NCBI RefSeq assembly: GCF_000264905.1
Contig: NW_006763135.1
Coordinates: forward strand, 1,653,179 to 1,717,178
Source: Stereum hirsutum FP-91666 SS1
Taxonomy: Eukaryota > Basidiomycota > Agaricomycetes > Russulales > Stereaceae
DNA: 64,000 nucleotides
Direction of reading: 5' to 3'
Position numbers and translations under genes: made by a program. The notes beneath the pieces are model-generated. The model worked only from the letters and a program-made list of their open reading frames with translations. It was not told the origin of the DNA and did no database searches. Position 1 is the stretch's first letter; every line of letters begins with the position of its first letter. Positions 26,151-38,445 of the stretch are shown in pieces.

Positions 26151-28039
26151 ATGGCTCGCTTCAGCATCTTCAGGTCAAGGAAGAACTCTAATGCGGATCC
26201 TGAAGACCGGAGCAGCGTTGTTGGAACGTACGATGAGATCGTACCACCGCCTGCGCGAAAACCCTCCTTGATGAAGCGTGTCCTCACTCGAAGACGAAAG
26301 GAAAAGGTGGCTCGTGCGCAGTGGAAGATCTACTCCAAAGACTTATGTCTATTATCTTGCAACTTCTTGTCAGGCTCCTTCTCAACGTGCTATCGAGGAA
26401 CCAATCGAAGAACCTCCTCATGGTGGCCCTGACGAGGTTTGTGGCCCATCTTTGATTCGCCTTTTATTCGGCTACAGATGACTAAGAATGTCATATCTAG
26501 TGGCAAGTACTTGATCATCGTGGAGACAGTGTTCACGATGATGCGGGTAGTGATACACTTAACGAAGGATTGTCCAGAGCCAGGCATATCGTGCCATCAG
26601 ACGGTTCGGATGACCAGGGTGCGATCCCAGTTGTACCAACTGTTCATCGCCAAGGTGTACAGTTGTATGACGCGCCTGTGCGCCGCTCATATGACCAGGC
26701 TAGCTCGATGCAAGGCGGGGCGTTATACGTCCCTCCACCTCGCAGTCGTGCCGACTCGCACGCACGACCTCCAAGGCAGCACGTCCGAACTCCTGCCAGT
26801 CGGACCCCTCAATCCCATAGTGCTGGTGCAAGGAGCAGAGCCGCTACGCTTCCTCGTCAGGAGTCCGCAGCTGCATCTAGGGCTGGAACTCTCCACCGTC
26901 AGGAGCAACCGCTCACTAGGACGGGGACGCTTCCCCGACAATCAGAGTTTGCTGCGACAGCGAGAACTCGCACTCGGCCGTCGCGGACTGCGAGTGTAGA
27001 TCATACCATAAACAATCCAATGTCGCATAGGCCGACGACTGCTGGCAGAACTCGAAGCGTCTCACATGGAGGTCCTGCTCGTACAAGTTATACCTATGTC
27101 GGTATCTTGCTACCTCTCTCGCTTGGTGTTTGTTAGCCACTGACCCATGACGATATCACTTTGCAGGCCCCACAGCCTGCAAGTCCTGTGGACAGCATGT
27201 CCTCTGCTCGAGTGACATACATTTCAGAAGATGGTCGCCGTGTCCAGGCAAGTACTTTCTAGAAGGCGCAAAGTATCTATTCTGAGGAAACAAACATAAA
27301 TATAGGTCCCAGCGGAATTCCGCGACGTTCACAATGGGCAGATAGGCGCTAGAAAAAGCACCTATTACATTGTTCCTCCCGGAATGGACGTCATCTTCCG
27401 AGACAAAAATGGAAACGAACTCACGCGGTACGTTGCCATGCTCGTCGTGCACAACTCGTCATTGAAGCATTGCACTAGCGTGGGGGAGTTTAGCAGGAAT
27501 AGACCGCGGATCAAGTACCACGAAGCGCCTATCGTTGTTAAAGACGACATGGGGCGCACTGTTTACCGGTGGGCTTGACGATACTGGTACCTTGTTGAAA
27601 GGCCGTACTGACCTGTCGATACACAGGACCCATGGTTCCAGAGACTCAGGCTCACCTTACGACGCTTCCGATGTGGTTCATCTTGGAGATTTAGTACCGC
27701 CACAAGGGTCCATACCTTTCGCCCCCTCTATCGACATGGAAGTGATTAGTGTTGACGCCTGTTTGGTTAATAATCGTTTAGTACCTCTGCGCCAGTGACC
27801 GTGGATCTGGACTATCGAGGTTCTCATTCGTGAGTCTAAACAACTCAACTCAAACCCTTTCTACCGCTCACCATCCAACTCATCACAGTCGCCCAAGTGA
27901 TGCTCGCAGCCAGCGCAGCCATCGCTCTCACAGGTGAGATTTTCTTATGCTCTCACTCTGCAGTTCCGCCGGCGTCACAGAAAGCTAAATGGTCGGTTGC
28001 AGGTATCCTGGGGACGAGGCACGAGTAATTAATATTTGA
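26151..28039 (+). CDS. Arg/Ser/Gln-rich protein of unknown function (443 aa)
   Basis: Ten exons (26151-26306, 26374-26436, 26501-27097, 27167-27247, 27306-27427, 27494-27568, 27627-27748, 27796-27829, 27889-27933, 28003-28039) join in phase to 443 aa. The basic N-terminus (MARFSIFRSRKNS...VLTRRRKEK) is followed by an acidic linker. Next comes a disordered Arg/Ser/Thr region carrying three copies of a short repeat (TLPRQ, TLHRQ, TLPRQ). A small ordered segment follows (VTYISEDGRRV, PAEFRDVHNGQIG, STYYIVPPGMDVIFRDKNG). The last exons encode an Arg/Ser/His tail (SRPSDARSQRSHRSHR). The unspliced frame stops at 27798; a 47-nt intron at 27749-27795 removes that stop and opens the tail. The intron at 27248-27305 starts with GC. 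No known family recognised. Confidence 0.65.
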
Positions 28040-28265
28040 GTATTCTCAGCTCAATTTTGCCTCATTCCTCCTACATTATTAGAAGATTTTATGTATCCAT
28101 TCTTATGTTGTCAGGTTACTATGTACGTCTCGGATTTAGGGGATCAATATACCCGTGCTCTCAATGACGCCAGTGCAATTGCAGACAGCAAGGGTCCAGG
28201 AAGGATAGCTAGCGATTTTGCGATGTGATACGGCGAAAAGTACCACAACTCCATTGCAGAGTTCA

Positions 28266-29643
28266 CTACCTCGATCTTCCTCCACGACCTCTCCCTCTTC
28301 CCGATCCTCCCGATCCTCTCGAACCACGAGTCCCTCTTCCTGCGCCAGAGTCTTTCCTGCCATCAGATCCTGGTCCTCCAAACCCTCCTCCTCCTCGTCC
28401 ACGCGCAGATCCCCTGCCACGACTGGACCCTCTGCCACGTCCTCTTCCGCGATCGAATCCTCCTGGTGGACCATTTATCGAATGAATCTCGTCCTTACTG
28501 AGCTTCAACATCCCTCCACTAAACTTGCCCACGCCCATCCTCATTCCCTTTTCTCGTTTCTTCGCCGGAGTGGGTTCAGAGGAGTCATCGAATAGCTTCT
28601 TGATCGTAGGGTGATAGTTTCCTGTATCCTTAGCCTAGCGAAAGCCATGAGTGCCGAGCTAACAGGGAGAGAACGAGTCAGAAAGGAGACGCGTACCTCT
28701 GCAAGCTGCTTTCCTCGTCTCTCAGCCTGCTTCTCCGCCATACCATCTCTAATCTGTTTCGATGCTCTGCTATGCTCCTTCGCGCGCACCGATTTCTCAC
28801 CCTTTCCCAGTTTTGAATGTCCTGCTAACTCCTGTATTCGACCTGCGAGCGCTTTTTTGCGTTGTGCGGGTGTGAGGTTGAGCTCTGGGTTTGCTACACC
28901 AGACAGAAGTTGTGTGTGAACGAGTCGATGTAAGAGAGCGTCGTTCTGTGTGTTATTCCTGTCCAGGTGACGAATGTTGAGAGTTTATCCTAGAGATAGG
29001 AATGTGCGACACTTACCGCTCATCGTCGAGGTCACCGTCTGAATCTTTTGAGTTCCTGGCTGTACCTGTCACTTCTTCCCGTAATTTAGAGACTTTAGAG
29101 GACTGTGATGTTTGAGTAATAACAAGGCTGAGATATGAGACTGAGTTCTCACCATGAAAGCCTTGCCACTTATAGGATTTGAGGATGAAGTGGAGGGTTT
29201 AGACTCAGAAAAGACAACGACAGCGGGAGTTCTTATTGGAATAGAGCTACTAGCAGTGTACCCGTCGTCTGCACGAACAATTTAGCGGTTATCATTCGTG
29301 GTCAACGGAAGTACGACGCACCTTCAATCTCATCCCCAGAACCTGAAAATTCGTCGTCATCGACGCCCTCGTCCTTGCTTTCACCATCCTCATCCGTCTC
29401 TGCGTTGCCCTCGCCACCTTTCGAGCCGAAACCAGTCCATTCGTCCTCCTCGTCCTCATCTTGGCTTCCATCAGTAGCTTGAGCCTCCTCATAAACTATG
29501 CGAACTTTGGCCGAGTCAGTATGGTCATCCTTCGTGGCCCGTTTTCGTTTCTTGTTGCCAGTATGTGGAGGTTGAGAGAACGAGCTAAGGAAATTTTGTC
29601 CGTGAGCATTGAGAATGCTGAGCAGGTCAGATTCGTCAGGCAT
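28266..29643 (-). CDS. RGG-tailed, probably nucleolar protein
   Basis: Exons 29322-29643, 29153-29268, 29017-29102, 28697-28958 and 28266-28634 give 384 aa. The N-terminus (MPDESDLLSILNAHGQNFLSSF) leads into a basic stretch (NKKRKRA) and a strongly acidic region. The central part (LLHRLVHTQLLSG, NLTPAQRKKALAGRIQELAG, KSVRAKEHSRASKQIRDGM) looks helical and conserved, followed by NYHPTIKKLFDD. The last 70 residues are a Gly/Arg-rich RGG/GRG tail typical of nucleolar RNA-binding proteins such as fibrillarin and nucleolin. I infer a role in ribosome biogenesis from this composition only. It is divergent from the RING gene with 278 bp between starts. Confidence 0.8.
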
Positions 29644-29921
29644 GTCTAGGATGACTTTTGCACTGTGTTTGCAGGGTGTGGAGGTGATTACAGTTGATCG
29701 CAGGCGTTAGGAGGTGGAAGGACTGGATAGGAATTTTGAGACGTGTTTCGCCAGATGAGTGGCCCACTTCCTCGCCACCTCACCACGACAAAATATTCCC
29801 ACGTGTGTAGGTTCTAAGTACCGGCTGAGAACACGAGGTCGTTCCCCGCAATACTTGATCTTGGAGGTCCAGTTGGCTGAGTCTGATTCGACTACTTATT
29901 TGACTGTCCTAGATCCACACT

Positions 29922-31441
29922 ATGCCTACGACACGATCAAATGCGAAAGCATCCTCTTCCAAAGCTCAGCTCGATGACAGGATCGTGGACCGAAGCGTCC
30001 ATGAGGAAACTGAAGCTCCTGACTCAGATTTAGAGGTGCGTTGTCCTACCTTCCACGAACTAACTCTGTCGCTGCACCATCGATGAACCGTTCTTCTATA
30101 ATAATCTTTCGTGCACGGCTCATACTGACATAGGCACTATCGCTTTGAATTTCAGGCACATATGAATGCCGTTGTAAAAGGCATCGATACTTACCGGCGA
30201 ACCATTCATACACTTAAAAGGAAGAACAGCAAACTACAAGCTGAGCTCGATTCTCTGCATGAGGCTGAGGACGTCTCAATTCAACCACGGAAAGGAAAAT
30301 CGGCTGGCCCAACCGTGGCTAACCTTCAAGCTCAAGTCAAAAGGCTGAAGCGGGAGAACAAAAAACTGGAGGAGGTAGGCCAATCCTTTTATTCTATTCA
30401 CAAGTGGATGAGATTTCTGATAGTACTAATACCGGTGAACTTAGGCCCGAGAATTGGATAGGAGGAAGCTTCGAAAGGTGCCTACGCTTCCCATCTTCGT
30501 CGGTGCTTTGACCTTCATCAGACCATCTCAAACTTCCTTGTGTGACTTTCTTCTAGTACAGGATGAAGGAAGTGAAGGCTGATGCCGAAGAGCTGGGTAA
30601 CGAGCTTTTCCATGGAGTCGTAGACACTTCGCACCATATGCTCAAAGTCTGCATCACTCCCACTGTTGTTTTGTTCCCACTAATTGCGACCGAATCAGAT
30701 GCTACGGAGCTTCCAAGATACAATGGCGAAGGCCTGTCTGGAAGAGGATCAGGACTGTGCGATATGCTTGGAAAAAATGGTACTCGGTGAATGCCAAAGG
30801 TTCGCTCCTGACATCGTGACCCAATTCGCGCTATTTCTGATATCTTAGCAGCCTACCTTGCGAGCACATTTTCTGCACTGCTTGTTTGGTTCAGTACCAA
30901 GCAGGTTCTCCGGAACTTTCATGCCCCGGATGCAGAAAGCAATGTAAACGAGAAGATCTTGAGGTGGTCGATATGACAGCAACAGCACAATGGGATCATC
31001 TCTTATCACTGGCTCAAGACTTTGGCGTGATGGACAGTACTCGGGGCGCACAAGAAACTAGCGAGGAGGAGGCCGAGGAGGAGTTCATCGATGATGATCA
31101 GCCGGAGAATAGGCGAGTACCCGTTCCCGTCTTGTCAGGGTTTGGATTGCCGTCCTTGCGTGCTTACTTTATGACCCTTCAGCTCCACAATGTCAGCTGT
31201 TCCTGAGAGCGGACTTGCGGGTTCAGAACCAGAGGGAGAGCCTGAGGTTAACGAAGAGCTTCCACCAGCTGCACCCGCAGAGCAAGCAGATGATATTCCA
31301 GCGTCAGATGCGCCAGAGTCGAGTACTACAGCGTCGCAAGCTCAACCATTATCAGCGTCATATTCTCGATCTTCGTCGGCTTTGAAGCGGCAAAAGATGG
31401 AGGAACTAGCGGCTGAGCGTTTGCGGAAGAAGAGACGCTAG
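29922..31441 (+). CDS. Coiled-coil RING-finger protein (putative E3 ubiquitin ligase)
   Basis: Exons are 29922-30035, 30156-30374, 30445-30477, 30557-30646, 30699-30799, 30849 to about 31108 (or about 31133), and 31183-31441. Residues about 40-160 are a charged coiled coil (TIHTLKRKNSKLQAELDSL; QVKRLKRENKKLEE). A C3HC4 RING follows: CAICLEKM, then LPCEHIFCTACLVQY, then LSCPGCRKQC. The C-terminal half is acidic and Pro/Ser-rich and ends in a basic helix (LAAERLRKKRR). RING proteins of this shape are usually E3 ligases; the substrate is unknown. The sixth intron either begins with GC at about 31109 or is a 49-nt GT-AG intron; both keep frame. Confidence 0.85.
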
Positions 31442-31826
31442 CATGGTAGAAGTACGATAGTTATCGGCCGGGTGTTGTACTACTATAGAGAACCCATGAA
31501 TAGGAACCCGTAAACAGAACAATGCTAACTTCACGGGCGGGCCCGCCACTGCAAAAGGAGAAGGTGGCGAAGGACGTAAGTGGCTGGAGAAAGGAACGGT
31601 CACGTGGGAAAACGCGCTCGTTATGTTGAACAAAGGTCGCGTTGTCTTGTTGACTCTGCCTCTGCTTACGCTTAACACCCACCTCGAACGACGCGCCGCG
31701 CGCTCCCTTCATCTACCGAACATATCTACCGAGTCATCTGGAACACTTGCCCTCCGACCTCACCCACTCACCCCCACAAACTCACGGCCTCCCATTTGAT
31801 CGCCACAATCGCCACTATAACCAGCC
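31442..31826. other. Intergenic, promoter of the RhoGEF gene
   Basis: No gene is seen. A CACGTG hexamer occurs near 31601, about 225 bp before the RhoGEF start. Confidence 0.4.
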
Positions 31827-34800
31827 ATGCCACTGTCAGAATCTCCACGGAAAGTTGTGCCACTGGCATTACCAAGCGATTCAGAACCATCGTCGCGCAG
31901 AACAACGACGACGAAGCGCATGTTCTTTTGTGGGGTCGTTGTAGAGAACGAGCCCGGCCAACCTTTGCCTGAGGGTGCGTCATTGATTCCGGCCACCCTG
32001 TGGTGTCGTATTGCTCAAACATCCTGTCCCAGACGTCCAAGAATTGGTCGCTTCCTTTGGAGATCGCATTTCAAGCTATTCAGATGGAGAAGTTCTTCCT
32101 GCTGCTCCGTCCGAGGCCGGCCCATCAATATCAGTGAGTTCTTTTCCTCCGCCAAGGTGGAGGAAGCTGCTCCCTCACAATCCGTTTCCTTATCTTCTCA
32201 AGATGGACCCACCCTGCGGACAAGACTCTCGGGGCTGACAGTTTGCGACTTTGCTCTTCTCCAGAATCCCAATACGCGCAAGCCAGTCACGACAGATGCT
32301 TCCCCGATACAGGACGTTATCAACGAACTCGTCTCAACAGAACGATCATATGTCAAGCGTCTACGAATACTCAAATACGATTATGCCGATCCTCTCCGAT
32401 CCTTTGCACGGAGTAGAGACACTGCCATCATTCCCCCGTATGAAGCGAAGACCCTCTTCGGCAATGTCGACAATTTGCTTCCCGTCAACGAACGTTTCCT
32501 GGAAGATCTGGAGAAGATGGTTGCAGACGATGGGCCAGAAACTGTGGGATACGTTGGAGACGTAGCATTGCGGCATTTCAAGGAGCTTCGAGGATTTGAC
32601 CAGTACAAGAATTACTATACAAAACGAGAAGAAGCCCAGGTTATATTTGAGCGGGAGATGGCTAAGAGAGGCTCGGGATTCGCTTCATATGTGGACGTAC
32701 GTCTCTATGTCAGCCTATTTCCTAACAGCACCTTGATTTCCGCACTGTTCGTATAGCGCATCAAGTACTCCTCGACGGACTCCAAAAACCGAGTCGGTTT
32801 GCGCGAACTGCTCATGGATCCCGTCCAACGCATTCCCCGATACACATTGCTATTTCGTACGATGATCAAACGCATGCATCCTAACGACCCTCAGCTCGCC
32901 AAATTGCTAGAAGCAGACGAGATAGCCAGCAAGATTGCTTTGGCTGAGATGGACGTCTCGACCGTACGAGCTTCTGTCCTGTCTAGTCTAAGCACCACTA
33001 TCGATGGCTTTCCACCAAATATCTACTCCAGTGGCCGCCAATTTATCGATTGCATCGACGTAGAGGACTTGTGCACGGACGGACTCACGCCAGGAACCTT
33101 GTCATCAGCGAACCCCCCGGATCCCCTTCCCTGCTCCCTATTCTTATTCGATGACAAAATAGCGATCGTCAAGCGTCCATCAGACAAGGGAGCAAAAGGT
33201 CTTGCTGGGTTAAATCAGCTGGACAGGGTGGTCCTCACACCAAGCACCCGATCGACTACTTCGAAGAAGACCGGCTTGTCTTACAAAGGCATATTTGGCA
33301 TTACTCAAGTCGTTGCTACCGACGTCGGTAACGCTGGCGAGTAAAATTTCTTGACCGCTACTATCTTTTGAACGTGCTGACGCCACGCGCTCAGAATTCC
33401 ACCTCTACCTCGAAAATCCTCCTCAAGACCAATCCGACCGATGGGCTGGCAGACCATTCCGTGCCTACACAGTCGCCATCCCCCCTGCTCCTGCCAATCT
33501 AGATCCTACACGCGCCCGATCTGTGAAGGAGAAGTTCTTGGAGAAGCTTTGGAACGCACAAGCCGTTCATCGAACAAAGCTGGGACAATCCGTCGTCCTG
33601 CTTGGCGCAGAGCGCGAAGTGGAGTCGCGAGGTGGACGCGTCACGAAAGCGCGGACATATTTCAACGTTTACGAGCGCACGCCATTCTTGAGGGAAGTGA
33701 ACAAGGCAAGTCGCCAATCAGTCACTTTTAGACACCGTGCTAATGCTGCAGATTAGACGAAGGTCGTCGTCCATATCGATGTGACGGGTACCGCAGATCC
33801 CATCCCTTTCGGTATCGATGGCCCGCCCATGGTCGTAATTCGCGTACAGCCTATGGCTGGGGAAGTATCACGATACAGCGTTACTTCCTACGTTCCAAAC
33901 GAGGAACCAGAGGATGAGGAGATCGTACATACGATGCGCATCCCTGAGCGTGTGGTCCATACAAGTGAGTTCGTCATGCGTGCTCGCCCTGCTTTGTTTT
34001 CTCACAAAGTCGTCGTGACAGTACACCAGTACGGACTGTTCAAATTTCAAACCGGCAAGAACTCTATCCCAACAACACCCACCGCCACTTCACGCTCCAA
34101 AGCAGCGATCTTCGGTCTTGACGTACTCTCGCGAAACCTCTGGCATGCGATTCCCGGGTCATCCAAGGGTGACATCTTCGGTGGTTCAGTCAACGGTCAT
34201 CGACGAGCCAAATCTACCATCAGTCGCTCATCGATGTACACGCAATCGACCCAGACCACGGCCGACAGTTTGAGGTCCTCTGCACGATCAGCATCAACTG
34301 CAGGTACCAGCCTAGTTAGCGAAGACGGAGAGTCCATCGTCGAAAAGCCTTCAAGACGAACGCGGAACGTTCTAAGGCGACAGAGTCGAAGCAAATCACC
34401 TGGAGATACGATGAGCGAGCCCGAAACTTCCACTCCCAAGCGACCGACGCAGTCCCATGGGCGCTCGCAATCGTTCTCCGGTGAGGATTCCCTCTTCGAT
34501 GACGAGACGACTGATCCAGGGCATTTGTACCGGCGAGAGGAAGAGGAGATGGATCAGTCAGAGTGGGATCTGACTCAACGTTTGGAGCTTGCGCGGCGAA
34601 ATAGTCGGAATCAGCATGGTGAACCTCCACTATCTGCGACGTCTTGGGATAAACCGATAGAAGATACGATCTACGAAGGTTTGTGCTTTTGTATATCCTT
34701 GCGATCTAGCTTCTCATACGTTCAACAGAGGAGCCTCCACAAGCAAGTCTTCGACCGTTATCAAGAGCATCTGTTTTGCGTGTCTCTACACCAACACCAC

Positions 34801-36539
34801 GACCCACGACACCTGACTTGGACACCGAAACTCCGCGCCGGCCCAGATCAGGCTCGCAATACTCGCTGGACGACCGGCCAAGAGGTCCACGAATTCCATC
34901 ACCACTACCTCCTTCACTTTATTCTCGTCCCTCTTCCCAGGTCATTGAGACATCTGACGATGACGAAGGTGACGATGACGATTTACACTCTGCATTGGAC
35001 CACACGCTGGTGAACATCAACAAACCTATCGTTGCGCCTGCTGCATCCCGGTCCAGGATCCCGCGACTCGGTCCTGATTCCTTCGACAACACACAGCAGA
35101 CTTCGAGACCTCGTTCGCACACGTTCTCTCGGTACTCTAGCAGTGTTGTCGAGCCCCTTTCTATCAAGAAAAAGGGTTCCGTACGTGACTCGACTGATTC
35201 GTCCGTGCCGTCCTTACGGAGACCATATGTTCGAACATCACCAAAGGCTGCTTCATCGTCAAGATTAGTGACCGAGCGACGTGTATCGCCTCCTCAGATA
35301 CGGCGTGCTCAGACGACCGGAGCGCAGCCCGAACTCGATCTCGACCTGGAGTCTGACTCTGAAGTTCCTTCCCAACCTGTCGAGTCCGTAACGTCTGTGG
35401 ATGTCGAACGCTTGCTGAGTTTGTCTGGGACGGCGAAAGAAGACGTCAGTTGTGCCGCGAACGAAGCGTATTCGATATGCTTGCTGACTGTCGAGGTGTC
35501 TATTACTTATAGATGCTGTCGTCAAGGAAAGCCATGAAACGCATCAAAGCGGGCGCCGAGCGCATTCGCACCACCTCACCACTACCTGCTGGACCGTCAG
35601 ACGATCGACCACAGTCTCCTGGCCTTCGACAAATGTCCCGTATTCCTCCTCCACGGCATAACCCACCCCCGGTACGTACCAGTCTACTAATTGGTCTGAT
35701 ATGATGCCCTGACTGTATGATTAGACAAAAGCTGCGCAAGAACGGCTGGAGGAGATGAGAAACCTCATCAGCAGACGTGTGGCTGGTGACGGCCCAAATC
35801 GTGCTCGGTCACGTAGTGTAGTAGAGTCTGCAGCACCGGCATCTACATCGTCTACATCACTAGATGAACAAGTGAAGCTCATAGACGACGCGGCTAACGA
35901 GGCAGAGAAGGATCTTCTCCGAGCCATCTCGAACCATGAAACACTCGAAACGGACTTGAGGCAGCTTGTCGAGGACTTCCGAGAGGTGAGTGCGTTCGGA
36001 ACGGAAGAGGTAATACGACGCTGACTTTATAATTTAGCAAGCGACCCTTGTGGCCAGGCAGCAATTCGAACTTCGGGCTGCAGCGCGGCAGCGCGAACTT
36101 TTGAAAACCTTGCTCACGGACGTTACATTGGAAAAGGATATCACGTTCGATGTAAGGACTGCCCTCGAACACTCCATATCACGCATGAACTGATACACAA
36201 AACATATACTCCAGGCATTCAACGACGAGCTGGCTGGGTTTTTCGATCATGCTAACTTACCTGCAGACGAAGTATGGGACGCTATGGTTGAAGATCTTCA
36301 AAGAGCCATGGAACATCGGAACGCTGTCGATAAGGAAAACTTGTACGCTCCTACCTTTGTCCCCCTGCTGTAATTGGCTTACATTCCCACCTATATCCAG
36401 CCACCTAAGGCTACGACTCCAGGAGATGGAGTCAGAAAAAGAAGAGTAAGCTCACAATACCTATACCATGAGTGAATTCTCCTGCTAACGGCCCTTTAGG
36501 TGGGCTGCTCTTCTCCGGGAACACGGACTTATGTCCTAA
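31827..36539 (+). CDS. Dbl-family Rho guanine nucleotide exchange factor
   Basis: This activates Rho/Cdc42-type GTPases, linking polarity signals to actin. Exons: 31827-31974, 32033-32133, 32265-32696, 32757-33327, 33395-33705, 33757-33964, 34022-34678, 34729-35444, 35513-35671, 35725-35985, 36038-36151, 36215-36342, 36401-36445, 36500-36539; 1,296 aa. The DH domain (about residues 85-290) starts VINELVSTERSYVKRLRIL and contains LLMDPVQRIPRYTLLFRTMIKRM, the defining CR3 helix. A PH-like region follows (SLFLFDDKIAIVKR...LYLENP...YFNVYER). The middle 500 residues are Ser/Arg-rich and disordered; the C-terminus is coiled coil (EEMRNLISRR; ARQRELLKTLLTDV) ending EWAALLREHGLMS. The intron at 33706-33756 begins with GC. 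The 131-nt second intron (32134-32264) is the least certain. Confidence 0.88.
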
Positions 36540-37083
36540 ATCTATATCTTTTCATGTTGTGTCAACATTTATGCGGACTATCATTCCTGGTCATTTTGTG
36601 CTGTATCATTGTTGCCTTGTTGTTGTGGTTTGTATATCTATATTCACTCACGTCTGCCGATCTATACCTGTGGGTTTCATTCTCTTCTGCTTTCCCCGTT
36701 CTCTTGACTCCGGGTACGATACCTTATAGCCTTACATTTACACAAGGTTCCTCGCGAGATATCGTGGCTTGGTCTTCTTCCTCTTTGAAGGCCATCGGTT
36801 AACCTTGTTCTCGCACATTTAGATGCTCTTTTTGACCCACTGTGTGGGCCTTTCCCATCCAGTCGCTTCCCAGCCCTTTTCCCGTAATACGTTTAGTGAA
36901 GACGGCCATGACTCAGTCTATTACCGAAACAGTTATACAAGTAGAGTAGCAGGCCAGATCGGAAGCAAAGAGCCAGAGAAGAACTAACGTACAATCGAGC
37001 GACCCGCGCAGATGAAGGGTATACACCACAAGAGACTCGACCCAAGAAGACAAGCAAAATGCCGATGCCAACGAACATCCAGA
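36540..37083. other. Convergent 3' region
   Basis: The RhoGEF gene (+) and the oxidoreductase gene (-) end on either side. The sequence is T-rich on the + strand from 36540 to 36720, as expected of a 3' UTR. No gene is seen. Confidence 0.4.
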
Positions 37084-38350
37084 TCACAAATGCGCGTCGT
37101 ACCGACGCCACATCTCCTCAATCATCCGATGCCTCTTCACCGCCAGGTCGAAATCCCGCACTCCTTCCTCACCCTTCCAGAACGCCTCATACATCCTCCC
37201 GATGTTCCTCGCCGCCAACGGTAAATGTGCTAACTCGTCTTCGCCACAGTCCACCGTCTCGATCTTCCCCGTCTTGTGGTCGTGTAGTTCGATCTTCGTA
37301 TCTGGATGGCCGACGTTCAGGAAGGGGGTTGGTGATGTCACTCTTAGCTCGCCGTCCTGCCCGAAGATACGCCACTCCATGATATGTTTGCCCGGTAGAG
37401 GTTTACCGTGGCGGAGGAAGAAGGTTACGACAGACCCGCGCTCTGTCTTCGCTTGGACAACGATCTGAGCGGGATCGTCTTGGTTGTGCGCGTCATCCCA
37501 GTCGAGTTTCCCATCGCGGTCAACGATGTCAACGAGAGGTTGGCCGTTCAGGAGCAAACTGTCGAAGGATGCGAATTCACCGAGCACTGCGACATCAAAA
37601 CCGAACAACAATCAGAATCCGAGGAACGGCGTGAAAGAGAAGACAAAGCATACCGTATTGTATGTACTCGCTTGAATGTCCAAAGGTGGTAGTCAAGGGA
37701 TTTGTGCCCACAGCTCTCTCCACGAAATACGAAACGTCGTCCTTCGCAGTTGGGACGTCGGTACCGACCGTAGCAAGATAAGAGCTGCTCAGCACCTTCC
37801 CGATTCGCCCGCTCCGTACAAGCTCCCTGAGTTTTTGAACAACAGGAGAGAATTTGCCCTGGAGGCCGACGAGGTTCTTCGCGTGGTGTTGTTTGGCCAA
37901 CTCGGCCAGCTCTTCGGCTTCAGCAAGGTTGGAGCCTATTGGCCATTCAACGAATACGGCCTTGCCGGCGCGGAGAGATGGTGCGGCAGTGGGGAAGTGT
38001 CTCTCTACTCGAACGCTGGAGACGACGAGGTCAATATCAGGATCAGCGGCGACATCTGAAGGCAGAAAACATGTATTAGCGTCAAATTGGTCTGACAGGG
38101 TTGACGGGATCGAAGGCGTACCTTCGGGGTTGCCGTATGTCTTTGTGGTCTCGGGGAGGCCATGCAGCTTGACGGCTTCCTTGGCTCGTTCAACGGAAGT
38201 ATTACACAAGGCGACGATCTCGTAGTGTTCCGAATTGAGTAAATATGGCAGGTGAGCGTTCGCAGTCCAAGCAGTTCCTTGCTGGCGCTCGGGTGCTGTT
38301 CCAGGCAGGCCGATCAATGCTACCCGGATAGGATGGGTGGGGGAGGACAT
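37084..38350 (-). CDS. Gfo/Idh/MocA-family oxidoreductase, Gal80-like
   Basis: Exons 38122-38350, 37654-38055 and 37084-37586 give 377 aa. The N-terminal Rossmann fold starts IRVALIGLPG and continues with YEIVALCNTSVERAKEAV and DIDLVVSSVRVERHFPTAAP. A conserved cofactor-domain lysine-region match is altered to GKAVFVEWPIGSN, as in Gal80 proteins (VEWP in place of the catalytic EKP). The C-terminal alpha/beta domain contains FASFDSLLLNGQP and HIMEWRIFGQDGELRV. In yeasts Gal80 is an NAD(P)-binding repressor of Gal4; filamentous basidiomycetes lack that circuit, so this may be a dehydrogenase of unknown substrate or a sensor. A TATA box sits 88 bp upstream. Confidence 0.85.
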
Positions 38351-38437
38351 GACTTGTGATTGTCGAGGGTTAGACGTGGATGAGTTGTAAGTTGGGGGCT
38401 GTAGATGGTTGCGCACCTGCGTCGTAGTCGTTGTGGG

Positions 38438-38445
38438 CCTTTATA
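38438..38445 (-). promoter_or_regulatory. TATA box of the Gal80-like gene
   Basis: TATAAAGG on the minus strand, 88 bp before the ATG at 38350. Confidence 0.55.

Noticed and set aside
28218..28595. + strand Ser/Pro-rich ORFs
   Set aside because: They mirror the RGG-repeat exon on the minus strand.
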